Assembly: GCA_003022815.1 (NCBI GenBank)
Contig: PXSL01000039.1
Location: 1-16,016, forward strand
DNA length: 16,016 nucleotides
Direction: 5' to 3'
Source: Halobacteriales archaeon SW_5_68_122
Lineage (GTDB): Archaea; Halobacteriota; Halobacteria; Halobacteriales; Haloarculaceae
The position numbers and the translations under genes were made by a program. Below the pieces are notes generated by a model, which had not been told where the DNA came from, made no database searches, and worked only from the letters and a program-made list of their open reading frames with translations. Below, piece by piece: positions 1 through 7,011 of this stretch (position 1 is the stretch's first letter; each line of letters opens with the position of its first letter).

Positions 1-186
1 TGGCACATCCCCGTAGTAGCTCTCTCGTTCCATCACGTAGTGTTGCATGTTCGGGTAAATCGGGACGTACGCGACCGTGAGGGAATCGAGTGACCCACCG
101 CCCTGACCCACACAGCCAGCGATTCCCGCCGTACCAATAGTGGCTGCCCCCGTCTGGAGCAACCTTCGACGCGAGATGTGAACCAT
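1..186 (-). CDS. ABC transporter substrate-binding lipoprotein, N-terminal part (cut by window edge)
   Basis: Only the first 62 codons are in the window; the gene runs off the left edge. The N-terminus has a twin-arginine motif (SRRRLL, residues 5-10), a short hydrophobic stretch and a lipobox ending in GIAGC (Cys26). This marks a Tat-exported lipoprotein anchored outside the haloarchaeal membrane. After a Gly/Ser linker the mature part begins LDSLTVAYVPIYPNMQHYVM, which resembles the start of NMT1/SsuA/nitrate-type solute-binding proteins that feed an ABC permease. The ATG at 184-186 is chosen because the Tat signal begins directly after it and an AT-rich promoter lies at the right distance. 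A nikR-type gene lies immediately upstream on the same strand, so nickel or another metal or cofactor is a possible substrate, but that is inference from context. The family call is moderate because so little of the protein is visible. Confidence 0.75.
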   Translation of the reverse strand, partial: MVHISRRRLLQTGAATIGTAGIAGCVGQGGGSLDSLTVAYVPIYPNMQHYVMERESYYGDVP

Positions 187-211
187 CACTGTTGCTAATT
201 ATAGAGACTAT

Positions 212-223
212 TCTAATAATACC
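212..223 (-). promoter_or_regulatory. TATA-like promoter of the substrate-binding protein gene
   Basis: On the minus strand TATTATTA (214-221) lies 28-35 bases before the ATG at 186, within a markedly AT-rich stretch. This fits a haloarchaeal core promoter giving a very short or absent leader. The gene therefore probably has its own promoter rather than only read-through from the upstream nikR gene. Confidence 0.5.
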
Positions 224-272
224 TGTGATTTGATCGAGTAGAGTTGATACTCATAGGGGCTTTGAAGCGTAG

Positions 273-291
273 ATGTTGCTAGGATTAACAT
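273..291. promoter_or_regulatory. Palindromic candidate operator between nikR and the binding-protein gene
   Basis: Positions 273-277 (ATGTT) and 287-291 (AACAT) form a perfect 5-bp inverted repeat with a 9-bp spacer. The left half continues as TGTTGCTA, which recurs exactly at 190-197, next to the start of the binding-protein gene, and as TGTTGCT at 885-891 upstream of nikR. A palindrome plus repeated half-sites around a metal-sensor gene suggests a binding site for the adjacent ribbon-helix-helix regulator. It does not match the E. coli NikR operator, so the assignment is inference. Confidence 0.35.
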
Positions 292-319
292 GAATTCAGC
301 GAGAGGGGTTAGAACGGAA

Positions 320-748
320 TCAGTTCATGTCGGCGAGCGGGCCGAAGTCATCCACCGGCAGCACGGAGTAGTCGATTGTGAGCGTGTCCTTTGTCGCTCG
401 GATCTTCCCGACGAACGTCGATATCTCTTCCAGCGACCCTTCCAACACGAACAGTTCCATACAGTGATGCCCGCCGACGTGGCTGTGGAAGTTCGACGCG
501 ACGATGTTCTCGTGTTCGTGACGGAGATGCATCATCTTCTCTTCGACGCTTGTCGTCTCGTAGTCGAAAAGCACTGTTATGACACCCATCAAGTCTCGGT
601 CTTCGAGTTTCTTGTCTTCAAACTCACTGAGGAGGTTTCGACTCGCCTCGCGAAGTACTTCACTGCGACCAGTATAGCCGTGATCGTCCGCGAACTGATC
701 GATTCGATTAAGCAATTCCTCCGGCATCGAGACGCTGACCACACTCAT
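320..748 (-). CDS. nikR: NikR-family nickel-responsive transcriptional regulator
   Basis: This 142-residue protein has the full NikR layout. An N-terminal ribbon-helix-helix DNA-binding domain (about residues 1-45, with [14 protein letters not shown] forming the beta strand and first helix) is followed by the ACT-like nickel-binding domain (about 55-133). The four ligands of the high-affinity site are all present: aligned by eye to E. coli NikR His76, His87, His89 and Cys95, they are His77, His88, His90 and Cys96 (motif [10 protein letters not shown]). The family acts as a tetramer that binds operators when nickel-loaded. The ATG at 746-748 is preferred over an upstream in-frame ATG at 832 because homologous sequence begins here and a TATA-like box lies about 26 bases upstream. 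The substrate-binding lipoprotein gene follows on the same strand after 133 bases and is the obvious candidate target. Its base composition is AT-richer than most of the window. Confidence 0.93.
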   Translation of the reverse strand: MSVVSVSMPEELLNRIDQFADDHGYTGRSEVLREASRNLLSEFEDKKLEDRDLMGVITVLFDYETTSVEEKMMHLRHEHENIVASNFHSHVGGHHCMELFVLEGSLEEISTFVGKIRATKDTLTIDYSVLPVDDFGPLADMN

Positions 749-765
749 ATGGTAATATAGATTGC

Positions 766-779
766 ATAAAATATTAAAG
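766..779 (-). promoter_or_regulatory. TATA-like promoter of nikR
   Basis: On the minus strand TTTAATATTTTATG lies 18-31 bases before the nikR ATG, with TTTAAT at 26-31. This is a strong haloarchaeal TATA-like element and implies a leaderless transcript starting at or next to the ATG. Confidence 0.55.
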
Positions 780-982
780 ATTATCATCTTCAGCTGCGTC
801 ATTAGAGCGATCGTAGATATGTCCTCCAACAATAGTGGAATGCCGGCATCTTATGACACACCGATTTGTTTCAGAATTGTGGAGTGTTGCTGGAACGAAT
901 TTTAGGGTTAGTCGAAAGCTCGTGACAAGTTTTGTTGGAGCAGAGGAAACAGAAGACACACATCAATACCATCCTCCGAGGT

Positions 983-998
983 TGTGGCACACGCCACA
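983..998 (-). terminator. Possible hairpin downstream of the tup/modE operon
   Basis: TGTGGC (983-988) and GCCACA (993-998) can form a 6-bp stem with a 4-base loop. It lies about 60 bases past the stop codon of the last gene of the minus-strand operon. There is no clear T-tract after it on the minus strand, so its role as a terminator is only a guess from position. Confidence 0.2.
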
Positions 999-1059
999 CC
1001 GTTGGGAGGAAGGCCAGTGGCTCGTGTCGAGAGTCCGCAGTCGACGGTCGAATGCCTGC

Positions 1060-1797
1060 TCAGCGCCCGGCGGGCGTTGCGCGCGTTGCCGTCGTTTTGA
1101 ACGCGGCGACGACGCCGTCGCCCGCCTCAAAGGCGAGTCGGTCGAGGCTGTCTCCGGTCACCAGCGCGAGGAGCGCGTCGGTCGTGCCGACGTCAACGGC
1201 GACGTGGGCGATGGCCCTTCCCGGGTCGATTCGCGCGACGGTCCCCGAGAACCTGTTCCGGGCGCTGGTCGCCCCGCCCGGGGGCGCGTCCTCGGGGTCG
1301 TGGAGAGTGACCGTGTCGGCCCGGACGCTCACTTGGACGCGCCCTCCGGGGTCGACGTCCGGAGGCGCCTCCGTCGCCGGCGGCCCGCCGGTCGGAGCGT
1401 CATCAATCAGAAGCGCCCGGACCGTCCCCGCGTCGGTTTCTATCGTCCCGACCTCGCCGTCGCGGTCGACGACCCGGCCGTCGAGCACCGTCTCGGGGAC
1501 GGCGGCAGTCCCGGACACCGCCGCCCGGAGTCGGTCGAACCGGGCGAGGAGGGTCCGGGCGTCGGGCGCGAGTCGACTCCCGCCGCCGTCCGCGCCGCCG
1601 CGCCGCCGCTCGACGAGCGACCCGAACGCGTCCTCGAGTTTCTCGAGGCGGTTCAGCGCCCGCGCCCGCGAGCGACCGAGCGACTCCGCGGCCCCGCTGA
1701 CCGATCCGTGGTCGGCGACGGCCCGTAGCAGTTCGGCGTCGGCCGCGCCGAAGGTCACCCCACCGGCCTGCAGTCGCGCCTCGACGCCCGCGTCCAT
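1060..1797 (-). CDS. ModE/TOBE-domain molybdate- or tungstate-responsive regulator
   Basis: This is a 245-residue protein at the end of the tungstate/molybdate operon. Residues about 15-95 resemble the ModE-type (LysR-like) winged helix, with AELLRAVADHGSVSGAAESL matching the helix-turn-helix and RSRARALNRLEKLEDAFG continuing it. The C-terminal half holds beta-rich oxyanion-binding modules: residues about 102-168, and about 180-238 beginning SARNRFSGTVARIDPG, which is the typical TOBE/Mop pattern. Such proteins sense molybdate or tungstate and control its uptake genes. The ATG at 1795-1797 is chosen because the HTH region follows it directly. The gene starts 67 bases after the tupC stop and is probably in the same operon, possibly with an internal start site. 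The protein looks complete, unlike two of its operon partners. Confidence 0.8.
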   Translation of the reverse strand: MDAGVEARLQAGGVTFGAADAELLRAVADHGSVSGAAESLGRSRARALNRLEKLEDAFGSLVERRRGGADGGGSRLAPDARTLLARFDRLRAAVSGTAAVPETVLDGRVVDRDGEVGTIETDAGTVRALLIDDAPTGGPPATEAPPDVDPGGRVQVSVRADTVTLHDPEDAPPGGATSARNRFSGTVARIDPGRAIAHVAVDVGTTDALLALVTGDSLDRLAFEAGDGVVAAFKTTATRATPAGR

Positions 1798-1864
1798 GGC
1801 CTCACTCGCGCTGCCGGAGGCAAAACCGTTTGGTCGGGCCGACAGTCGGAATCTGGCGGCCCGG

Positions 1865-2536
1865 TCAATAAACCAGTTCTCCATTGATGAAATCCCGCGT
1901 GCGCTCGTCGGTCGGCGCCTCGAAGATGCGCTCGGTCGGTCCGACCTCGGTGAACCCGTCGCCGAGCAGCACGCCCACCCGGTCGGCGACCCGTTCGTCG
2001 AGGTCGGAGGTGGGTTCGTCGAGCAGGAGGTAGTCGGGGTCGTACGCCAGCGCCCGGGCGAAGGAGACCCGCTGGGCCTCGCCGCCCGAGAGCGAGCGGG
2101 CGTTCCGTTCGAGCTCGTCGCCCAGCTCGACCACGTCGAGCGCCTCCGCGACGGCGGGCAACGGGCCGTCCGAGGCGGCCAGCGCACCGGGACGGCCCCG
2201 TAGCCGCTCGCGCCACGACCGGCGGACCCGCAGGCCGTACTCGACGTTCCGGGCGACGGTGCCGTCGAAGAGGCTCGGCTCCTGGAACACCATCCCGACG
2301 CGACGGCGGCGCGCGAGTCGGTCGTCGGCGTCCAGCGACCAGGCCGCCTCGCCGTCCAGTTCGACGGTCCCGGAGGTCGGCCGGACCGAGAGCGACAGGA
2401 CCCGGAGCAGGGTCGTCTTCCCGACGCCCGAGGGGCCGATGATGCCGACGATTTCCCCCGGGTCGACCGCCAGCGACACGTCGTCGAGCACCGACTCGGT
2501 TCCGTACCGGTGGGAAACGTTCGAGAGCCGCATCAT
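1865..2536 (-). CDS. tupC: Tungstate/molybdate ABC transporter ATP-binding protein, lacking the H-loop segment
   Basis: This 223-residue ABC ATPase would energise the TupB permease from the cytoplasmic side. Visible motifs are Walker A GPSGVGKT (34-41), Q-loop Gln85 in VFQEP, signature LSGGEAQR (149-156), Walker B YLLLDE (169-174) and D-loop TSDLD (176-180). Right after the D-loop the sequence jumps to [14 protein letters not shown]. In relatives about 30 residues lie between these points, including the H-loop (switch) histidine usually written ATHDMHQA. That block is absent, with the frame kept, at about 1990-2000. Without the H-loop, ATP hydrolysis should be badly impaired if the sequence is correct. 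The stop codon of tupB overlaps the first ATG (2536) as ATGA. The call of the family is firm; the tungstate-over-molybdate choice rests on the neighbouring TupA-like protein. Confidence 0.88.
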   Translation of the reverse strand: MMRLSNVSHRYGTESVLDDVSLAVDPGEIVGIIGPSGVGKTTLLRVLSLSVRPTSGTVELDGEAAWSLDADDRLARRRRVGMVFQEPSLFDGTVARNVEYGLRVRRSWRERLRGRPGALAASDGPLPAVAEALDVVELGDELERNARSLSGGEAQRVSFARALAYDPDYLLLDEPTSDLDERVADRVGVLLGDGFTEVGPTERIFEAPTDERTRDFINGELVY

Positions 2537-3252
2537 CGGTTCATCGCCCCAGCGTCGCCGAGGCGGACGACGACGGCGTTGACCACGAGCACGAGCGCTA
2601 CGAGCACCGCCCCGAGCACCATCGCGGTGCCGTACTGACCCTGTCGGGCCTCCAGTTGGATGGCCGTCGTCAGCGTCCGGGTCTTCGAGACGCCGTCGGC
2701 GCTCGTGATGTTGCCGCCGACGATGAGCACCGACCCCACCTCGCTGATGGCCCGGCCGAACCCCGCGAGCACGGCCGTTGCGATGCCGTACCGCGCCTCC
2801 TTGACGACGACCAGCGCCACGTCCAGGCGGGTGCCGCCGAGGACCCGGGCGGCGTCGCGGACGCCGTCGTCGACGCCGCCGACCGCCGCGAGGCTGACGG
2901 CCATGACCGGCGGCGTCGCCAGCACGAACTGCGAGAGAATCATCGCCTCCTTTGTAAACACGAGGTCCAGCCGGCCGAGAGGGCCCTGGCTGGAGACGGC
3001 AAACAGCACGGCGAGGCCGACGACGACGCTCGGAAAACCCATGCCCGCGTTGATGACCGACTGCACGAGGCGCTTGCCGCGGAACTCGCTGAGCCCCAGC
3101 AGGATGGCGACCGGGACGCCGACGAGCGTGCTCAGCGTCACCGCGGCGATGCTGACGTACAGCGAGACGTAGACAATGCTCGGGACGTACCCCTCCCGGA
3201 ACGGGAATCCGACGGCGAGCGCGAGCGGCGCGAGGTCCGGCGGCACGCTCAC
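2533..3252 (-). CDS. tupB: Tungstate/molybdate ABC transporter permease
   Basis: This 239-residue integral membrane protein has several hydrophobic segments. They include [54 protein letters not shown] and a last helix [21 protein letters not shown]. The segment [31 protein letters not shown] is the EAA-type cytoplasmic loop that contacts the ATPase, and the sequence is characteristic of TupB/WtpB permeases. It looks complete. The start is a GTG at 3250-3252, chosen because it overlaps the tupA stop codon (GTGA) and gives a short N-terminus before the first helix; a second GTG two codons later is possible. The 3' end overlaps the tupC start. The tight overlaps show one transcription unit with tupA and tupC. 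Confidence 0.9.
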   Translation of the reverse strand: MSVPPDLAPLALAVGFPFREGYVPSIVYVSLYVSIAAVTLSTLVGVPVAILLGLSEFRGKRLVQSVINAGMGFPSVVVGLAVLFAVSSQGPLGRLDLVFTKEAMILSQFVLATPPVMAVSLAAVGGVDDGVRDAARVLGGTRLDVALVVVKEARYGIATAVLAGFGRAISEVGSVLIVGGNITSADGVSKTRTLTTAIQLEARQGQYGTAMVLGAVLVALVLVVNAVVVRLGDAGAMNR

Positions 3253-4043
3253 CCCCCCGTGGACTCGTCGCTCCAGCCCTCCGGGACGTACTGCTGGAAG
3301 TCCGGGGCCTCGGAGACGGCCTCGGGGAAGAACAGTTGCTCGCCGTCGGACTCGTAGGCCGCGATGGCGTCCTGTGCGTCGGGACTCGTTATCCACCCGA
3401 TGTACGCCATCGCGAGGTCGTAGTTGACGCCCTCGTGGACGCCGGGGTTGACCGCCATGATTCCGTACGGGTTGGCGAGGATTTCCGGACCACCCTTGAT
3501 TGGACCCTGGACGAGGACGACGAGGTCGAGTTGCGACCGCTGGGCGATGAACGTCCCGCGGTCCGAGAGCGTGTAGGCGCCCTGCTGGTTGGCGACGTTC
3601 AGCGCCTCGCCCATCCCGGCGCCGGTCTCCTGGTACCACCCCTCGATGCCGGCCGGGTCGCTCTCGGGGCCGACGAAGACGAAGTCGTTGAACATGAGGT
3701 CCCGCCGGTTGACGCCGTGGCCCTCGCGCAGGAACTCGTCCTCGAGGCCGCGGGCGTGGACCATCACCGCGTCCGAATCGCCGTTGCGGGCCGTCTCCAG
3801 GGCCGCCCCGGTCCCCTGGGCGACGGCGTCGACCGACACGCCGTACATCGCCTCGAACTCGGGGTGAATGGCGTCCAGCAACCCCGTGTCGTAGGTGCTG
3901 GTCGTCGTCGTCAGCGTCAGCGTCTCGCCGGCCACCCCCGGCCGGTCGGCCTCCCGTCTGCCGCCGACTCCGGCGCAACCGGCCGCACACGCAGTCGCCC
4001 CGGCGCCGAGCGCCCCAAGCAGTTCCCGCCGTTGTATCTGCAT
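3249..4043 (-). CDS. tupA: TupA-like tungstate-binding lipoprotein with an internal in-frame deletion
   Basis: This 264-residue secreted protein has a Tat signal (QRRELLG, residues 4-10) and a lipobox ending at Cys23. The mature part matches TupA-type tungstate-binding proteins: [20 protein letters not shown] (44-63), [20 protein letters not shown] (74-93), [28 protein letters not shown] (117-135), then [20 protein letters not shown] and [13 protein letters not shown]. In homologues about 40-45 residues separate DPAGIEG from WYQE, including an SRGD-SGTH-KE stretch that binds the oxyanion. Here residue 135 joins directly to 136 (about 3636-3644) with the frame intact. The encoded protein should not bind ligand normally. 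The ATG at 4041-4043 places the Tat motif at the N-terminus and has a promoter about 26 bases upstream; an in-frame ATG at 4070 is less likely. It heads the tupABC operon. Confidence 0.88.
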   Translation of the reverse strand: MQIQRRELLGALGAGATACAAGCAGVGGRREADRPGVAGETLTLTTTTSTYDTGLLDAIHPEFEAMYGVSVDAVAQGTGAALETARNGDSDAVMVHARGLEDEFLREGHGVNRRDLMFNDFVFVGPESDPAGIEGWYQETGAGMGEALNVANQQGAYTLSDRGTFIAQRSQLDLVVLVQGPIKGGPEILANPYGIMAVNPGVHEGVNYDLAMAYIGWITSPDAQDAIAAYESDGEQLFFPEAVSEAPDFQQYVPEGWSDESTGG

Positions 4044-4063
4044 GGATACATCGGGGGCCCGCG

Positions 4064-4080
4064 GCATCAAATGCGTTTCG
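4064..4080 (-). promoter_or_regulatory. Core promoter of the tup operon
   Basis: Reading the minus strand, a BRE-like CGAAACG (4073-4079) is followed by a TATA-like CATTTGAT centred near 4069, about 26 bases before the tupA ATG at 4043. This implies a leaderless transcript. The same stretch contains a small palindrome, GCAT-CAA-ATGC (4064-4074), which might be an operator for the ModE-like protein. A MITE-like element begins a few bases further upstream, so only the core promoter separates the element from the gene. Confidence 0.45.
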
Positions 4081-4083
4081 CCG

Positions 4084-4091
4084 GCCGCTCC
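4084..4091. repeat. Left copy of the 8-bp target-site duplication
   Basis: GCCGCTCC directly abuts the left end of the MITE-like element and is repeated exactly at 4298-4305 next to its right end, as expected for duplication of the target at insertion. Confidence 0.6.
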
Positions 4092-4297
4092 AGTACTGTT
4101 CAGATAAGTGGTGAGGCGGTGACGGTTCGACTGAGCCCACCTCGGAAGCCCCCTCCCGCTCGGCGGCTCTGACTCGCTGTGATCCTCGGGCTTCGTCCTG
4201 CGGTTTTAGCGTCGTCGGAGCCGCCGACCGGTCGGCCCCTTCCAGTCCCACCCGACGGTGGACTGTGCAGGCCACCGCCGCTTATCTGAACACCGCC
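4092..4297. mobile_element. 206-bp MITE-like insertion with 12-bp inverted ends and 8-bp target duplication
   Basis: The perfect 12-bp inverted repeats TGTTCAGATAAG (4097-4108) and CTTATCTGAACA (4281-4292) each lie five bases inside the element ends. The repeat weakens but continues inwards. The element is bounded exactly by the 8-bp direct repeat GCCGCTCC at 4084-4091 and 4298-4305. Equal spacing on both sides makes chance unlikely. The 8-bp duplication, and terminal repeats that to my memory resemble those of haloarchaeal IS6-family elements, suggest a non-autonomous derivative of such an element; the family is inference. It carries no credible gene. It separates the tup promoter from the 3' end of the MFS gene. 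Confidence 0.7.
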
Positions 4298-4305
4298 GCC
4301 GCTCC
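4298..4305. repeat. Right copy of the 8-bp target-site duplication
   Basis: An exact second copy of GCCGCTCC abuts the right end of the MITE-like element. Removing the element and one copy would restore a plain intergenic sequence between tupA and the MFS gene. Confidence 0.6.
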
Positions 4306-4323
4306 GGGGTCCGGCCCGCCGGG

Positions 4324-5606
4324 TCAGACGTACGGCTCGAACTCCCGGCCGAACAGGAGGAAGTAGCCGGTGCCGACGACGCCGACGGCCGCGGCGACGG
4401 TGAACGCAACGGTCGGGTTGACGAATTCCCAGAGGTAGCCGCCAAGCGCCGCGCTGGGGATGACGACGGTGTTTCGGAGCAGGTAGTAAGTGCCGGTGAC
4501 CCGGCCGCCGGCGCCGGCCTCGGCGGGGCCCACGATGAGGGCCTTATGCGACGGCAGGCCGGCGAACCGGAGCCCAGAGAACGCGAAGACGGCGACCATG
4601 GTCCACTGTAGCGAGAGGACTGGCGACAGGACCGCCGGCGCCTCGACGAGCACGACCGGGAACAGCGCGTACACCGCAAAGCCGAGCGCGACGACGGGTT
4701 TGAGGCCGACGCGCTCGGCGGCCTTGGCGGCCGGCGCCATCGTCACGCCGCGACGGTCGTCTCGAAGCCCACCTCGTACACCTGCGTGATGACCAGGACG
4801 AAGAACACGTACACCATGCCATTGGCGAACCGGACGAGCGTGTCGCCGACCAGAAGCGGCCGCAGTTCCGCGGGCATGTCCCGGAGGTCCCGGCGGACCG
4901 CCGCCAGCCCGGCGAATGTGTCGCCGAGGACATCCTCGGTAGAATCGTAGAGGAGGTGCTGGGCGACGGTGCCGACGGCCCCAAAGACGACGGCCACCGC
5001 GAGGACGTACCGGAAGCTCACGGCGAACGCCGAGCGGAGACCGACGAGGACGGCCGCGAGCACGGGGCCGACGAGGAACGCCGTCCGGCGGAACGTCTCG
5101 GTGCTGGCGAAGCCGGCCGCCAGCCGCGAGGGGTCGGTCGCCTGCTTGATTACCGCGAACGTCGCCCCCAGACCGAACGACTTCCAGGCCTGCGCCAACA
5201 GCAGGCCGACGAATATCCACGCCCACGGCGGGACGTCGATTCGGGCGAGCGTGATCGTCCCCAGGGTCGGCGCGAACAGCCAGACGACGAACCCCAGCGT
5301 CGAGGCCAGTCCGAAGAGCGTCAGCGCGTACCGCGACCCCAGGCGGTCGGAGATTGCCCCACCAGGGTAGGGGTACACCGCCGAGATGACGTTGCCGGCG
5401 GTCCCGAACAGCCCGACAACGAACCCCGACGCGCCCAGCGCGACCATGTACTCCGGGAGGTAACGGTTGGTCATCTGGAAGCCGAGGCTGAAGGCGAACA
5501 TCGCGAGCGACAGCACCAGTACGTCCCGCTTCAGGGCGAAGAACTGCCGGAAGGTGTCCAGTGGGCCTGAATCGTCCGTCTCGACAGTGACCTGTTTCCG
5601 GCTCAT
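4324..5606 (-). pseudogene. Major facilitator superfamily transporter, frameshifted and missing one helix
   Basis: This is a 12-helix MFS-type secondary transporter read in two frames. The first frame (5606 down to a TGA at 4743-4745) encodes helices 1-7, from VLVLSLAMFAFSLGFQMTNR to MVYVFFVLVITQVYEVGF, with the MFS loop GGAISDRLGSR after helix 2. The second frame resumes at about 4740 with MAPAAKAAERVGLKP and runs to the stop at 4324, giving helices 9-12. Helix 8 is absent, so a block of about 25-30 codons plus a frame change is missing at about 4740-4755. Both flanks are clean MFS sequence with no other damage. The substrate is unknown. The gene follows gcvPB by 111 bases on the same strand and may be co-transcribed. 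As written the product would end after helix 7. Confidence 0.8.
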
Positions 5607-5717
5607 CTGTGGACGTCGCTGGCGGTCGTCGGGGCGCTCGTTCGGAGGGAGGTCGCCGGGCTACCTCAAACCTCCGGCGGGGCGAACCCACGCGGTCGCC
5701 GGTGGCTCTCCGGCCGG

Positions 5718-7011
5718 TCACTCCGCGTCGTCGAGTGCCTGCCAGGAGAGCCGCGTGTTCCGCGCCGCGGCCACCTGGTCGATGCGGCCGGCGGCGGTCC
5801 GCTCGGGCGCCGACTCCAGGGTCTCGTCGTCGTCCTCGCGGGCGGCGTTGAACGCCGCCGCTAGCTGGTCGAGGGTCCGCTTGCTCTCGGCCTCCGTTGG
5901 CTCGGTCATCAGCGCCTCCTCGACGATTTCGGGCCACTTGGTCGTCGGCGGGTGGACGCCGTAGTCGAGCATCCGCTTTGCGACATCGGCGGCGTCCTGG
6001 TCGCCCGCGCTCGCGACGAACTCGTGGTGGAACGGGCCGAACGGCACCTCGTAGCGCACCTGCTCGGCGAGGTAGTTGGCGTTCTGGACCTTGCCGATGG
6101 TCCGCTCGGGCGTGTACCGCTCGTATCTCCCGTCGCTTCCCTCCTGCGGGCCCTGTCCGCTCGTGCCGTCCGCGTCGCCCTGCGAGACGCGCCGAACGTG
6201 GGGGTCCGGCAGGAACTCCGCCAGCTCCTCGGTGACGCCGACCGGGCCCGAACCCGGGCCGCCGCCGCCGTGCGGCGTCGCGAACGTCTTGTGGACGTTG
6301 TAGTGCATCACGTCGAACCCCATGTCGCCGGGGCGGGCCCGCCCGAGAAGGGCGTTGAGGTTCGCGCCGTCGTAGTACAGCAGGCCACCGATGTCGTGGA
6401 TCATCTCCGCGATCTCGCGGATGTCGCGCTCGAACAGCCCCAGAGTGTTGGGGTTGGTCAGCATCAGCGCCGCGGTCTCCTCGGAGAGCACCGCCGAAAG
6501 CGCCTCCAGGTCGACGCGGCCGTCCTCGCCGCTGGGCAGCGACACCACGTCGTAGCCGGCCAGCGCCGCCGACGCGAAGTTGGTGCCGTGCGCCGGCGGG
6601 CGGCTGGAGCGTGACAGCGTCCATCCCGCCGACCTTCGCGAGGTACCGCTGGAGTTCGTACTGAAGCTTCAGGTTGCCCTGAGTGGTCCGGTCGGGGCGG
6701 TCGGGGTGGACCAGCCCCTTCGGGTTGACCGCGACGTCCTCGGTGAACTTGGGGTTGTACTTCATCGTACAGGAGCCCAGCGGGAACGGTCCGGAGTCGA
6801 CGCCGTAGTTCATCTCCGACAGCCGGGTGTAGTGCCGCGCCAGCTCCGGCTCCGAGACGTCGGGCAACTCGAGGCTGTCGCGGGTGAGGTCGTCGGGCAG
6901 CGGCGAGTCGACGTCGACGCGCTGGCGGTTCTTCTCCGAGAGCAGCGGCTCGTAGCGCTCCTCGTCGTCGGTCCAGCGCGCCTGGTCGTAGTCGAGCTCG
7001 TCGTCGCTCAT
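5718..7011 (-). pseudogene. gcvPB: Glycine dehydrogenase (decarboxylating) subunit 2, frameshifted by an internal deletion
   Basis: GcvPB is the PLP-carrying subunit of the glycine cleavage P-protein and works with GcvPA. From the ATG at 7011 about 139 codons read normally, including the family signature SGPFPLGSCTMKYNPK and MDAVTLQPPAGA. At about 6588-6597 the frame changes. The other frame then gives HGTNFASAALAGYDVVSLPS, TNPNTLGLFERDIREIA, DGANLNALLGRARPGDMG and NVHKTFATPHGGGGPGSG, whose Lys binds PLP, to the stop at 5718. In relatives about 30-35 residues (roughly EFTGILIAKAYHE to PDS) lie between these two parts, so a block of over 90 bases with a net frame change is missing. The start overlaps the gcvPA stop as ATGA, so translation is coupled. 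As written no PLP lysine would be translated. Confidence 0.88.

Larger units (their letters stand above)
749..1059. other. Gene-free AT-richer region with inverted repeats
   Basis: No convincing gene is seen between nikR and the 3' end of the molybdate/tungstate operon. The region holds the nikR promoter, a 10-bp perfect palindrome (ATGCCGGCAT, 840-849), a 9-bp inverted repeat (CTCCAACAA at 824-832 and TTGTTGGAG at 932-940, spanning 117 bases), a TGTTGCT half-site at 885-891, and a short hairpin at 983-998. Long frames that cross it run antisense through the downstream operon and lack family sequence, so they are taken as GC-driven artefacts. The region could be the scar of a small mobile element, but no target duplication was found. 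Confidence 0.5.

Noticed and set aside
835..2203. Long plus-strand frames through 835-2203, antisense to the modE-like gene and tupC
   Set aside because: They are rich in Arg, Pro and Ala, have no family sequence, and mirror clearly conserved minus-strand genes. High GC content removes stop codons in shadow frames.
4225..4260. Resemblance of the MITE interior (GTGGGACTGGAAG on the minus strand) to the end of haloarchaeal CRISPR repeats
   Set aside because: Only one copy is present, with no spacing pattern and no cas genes. The similarity is short and is better treated as an internal motif of the mobile element.
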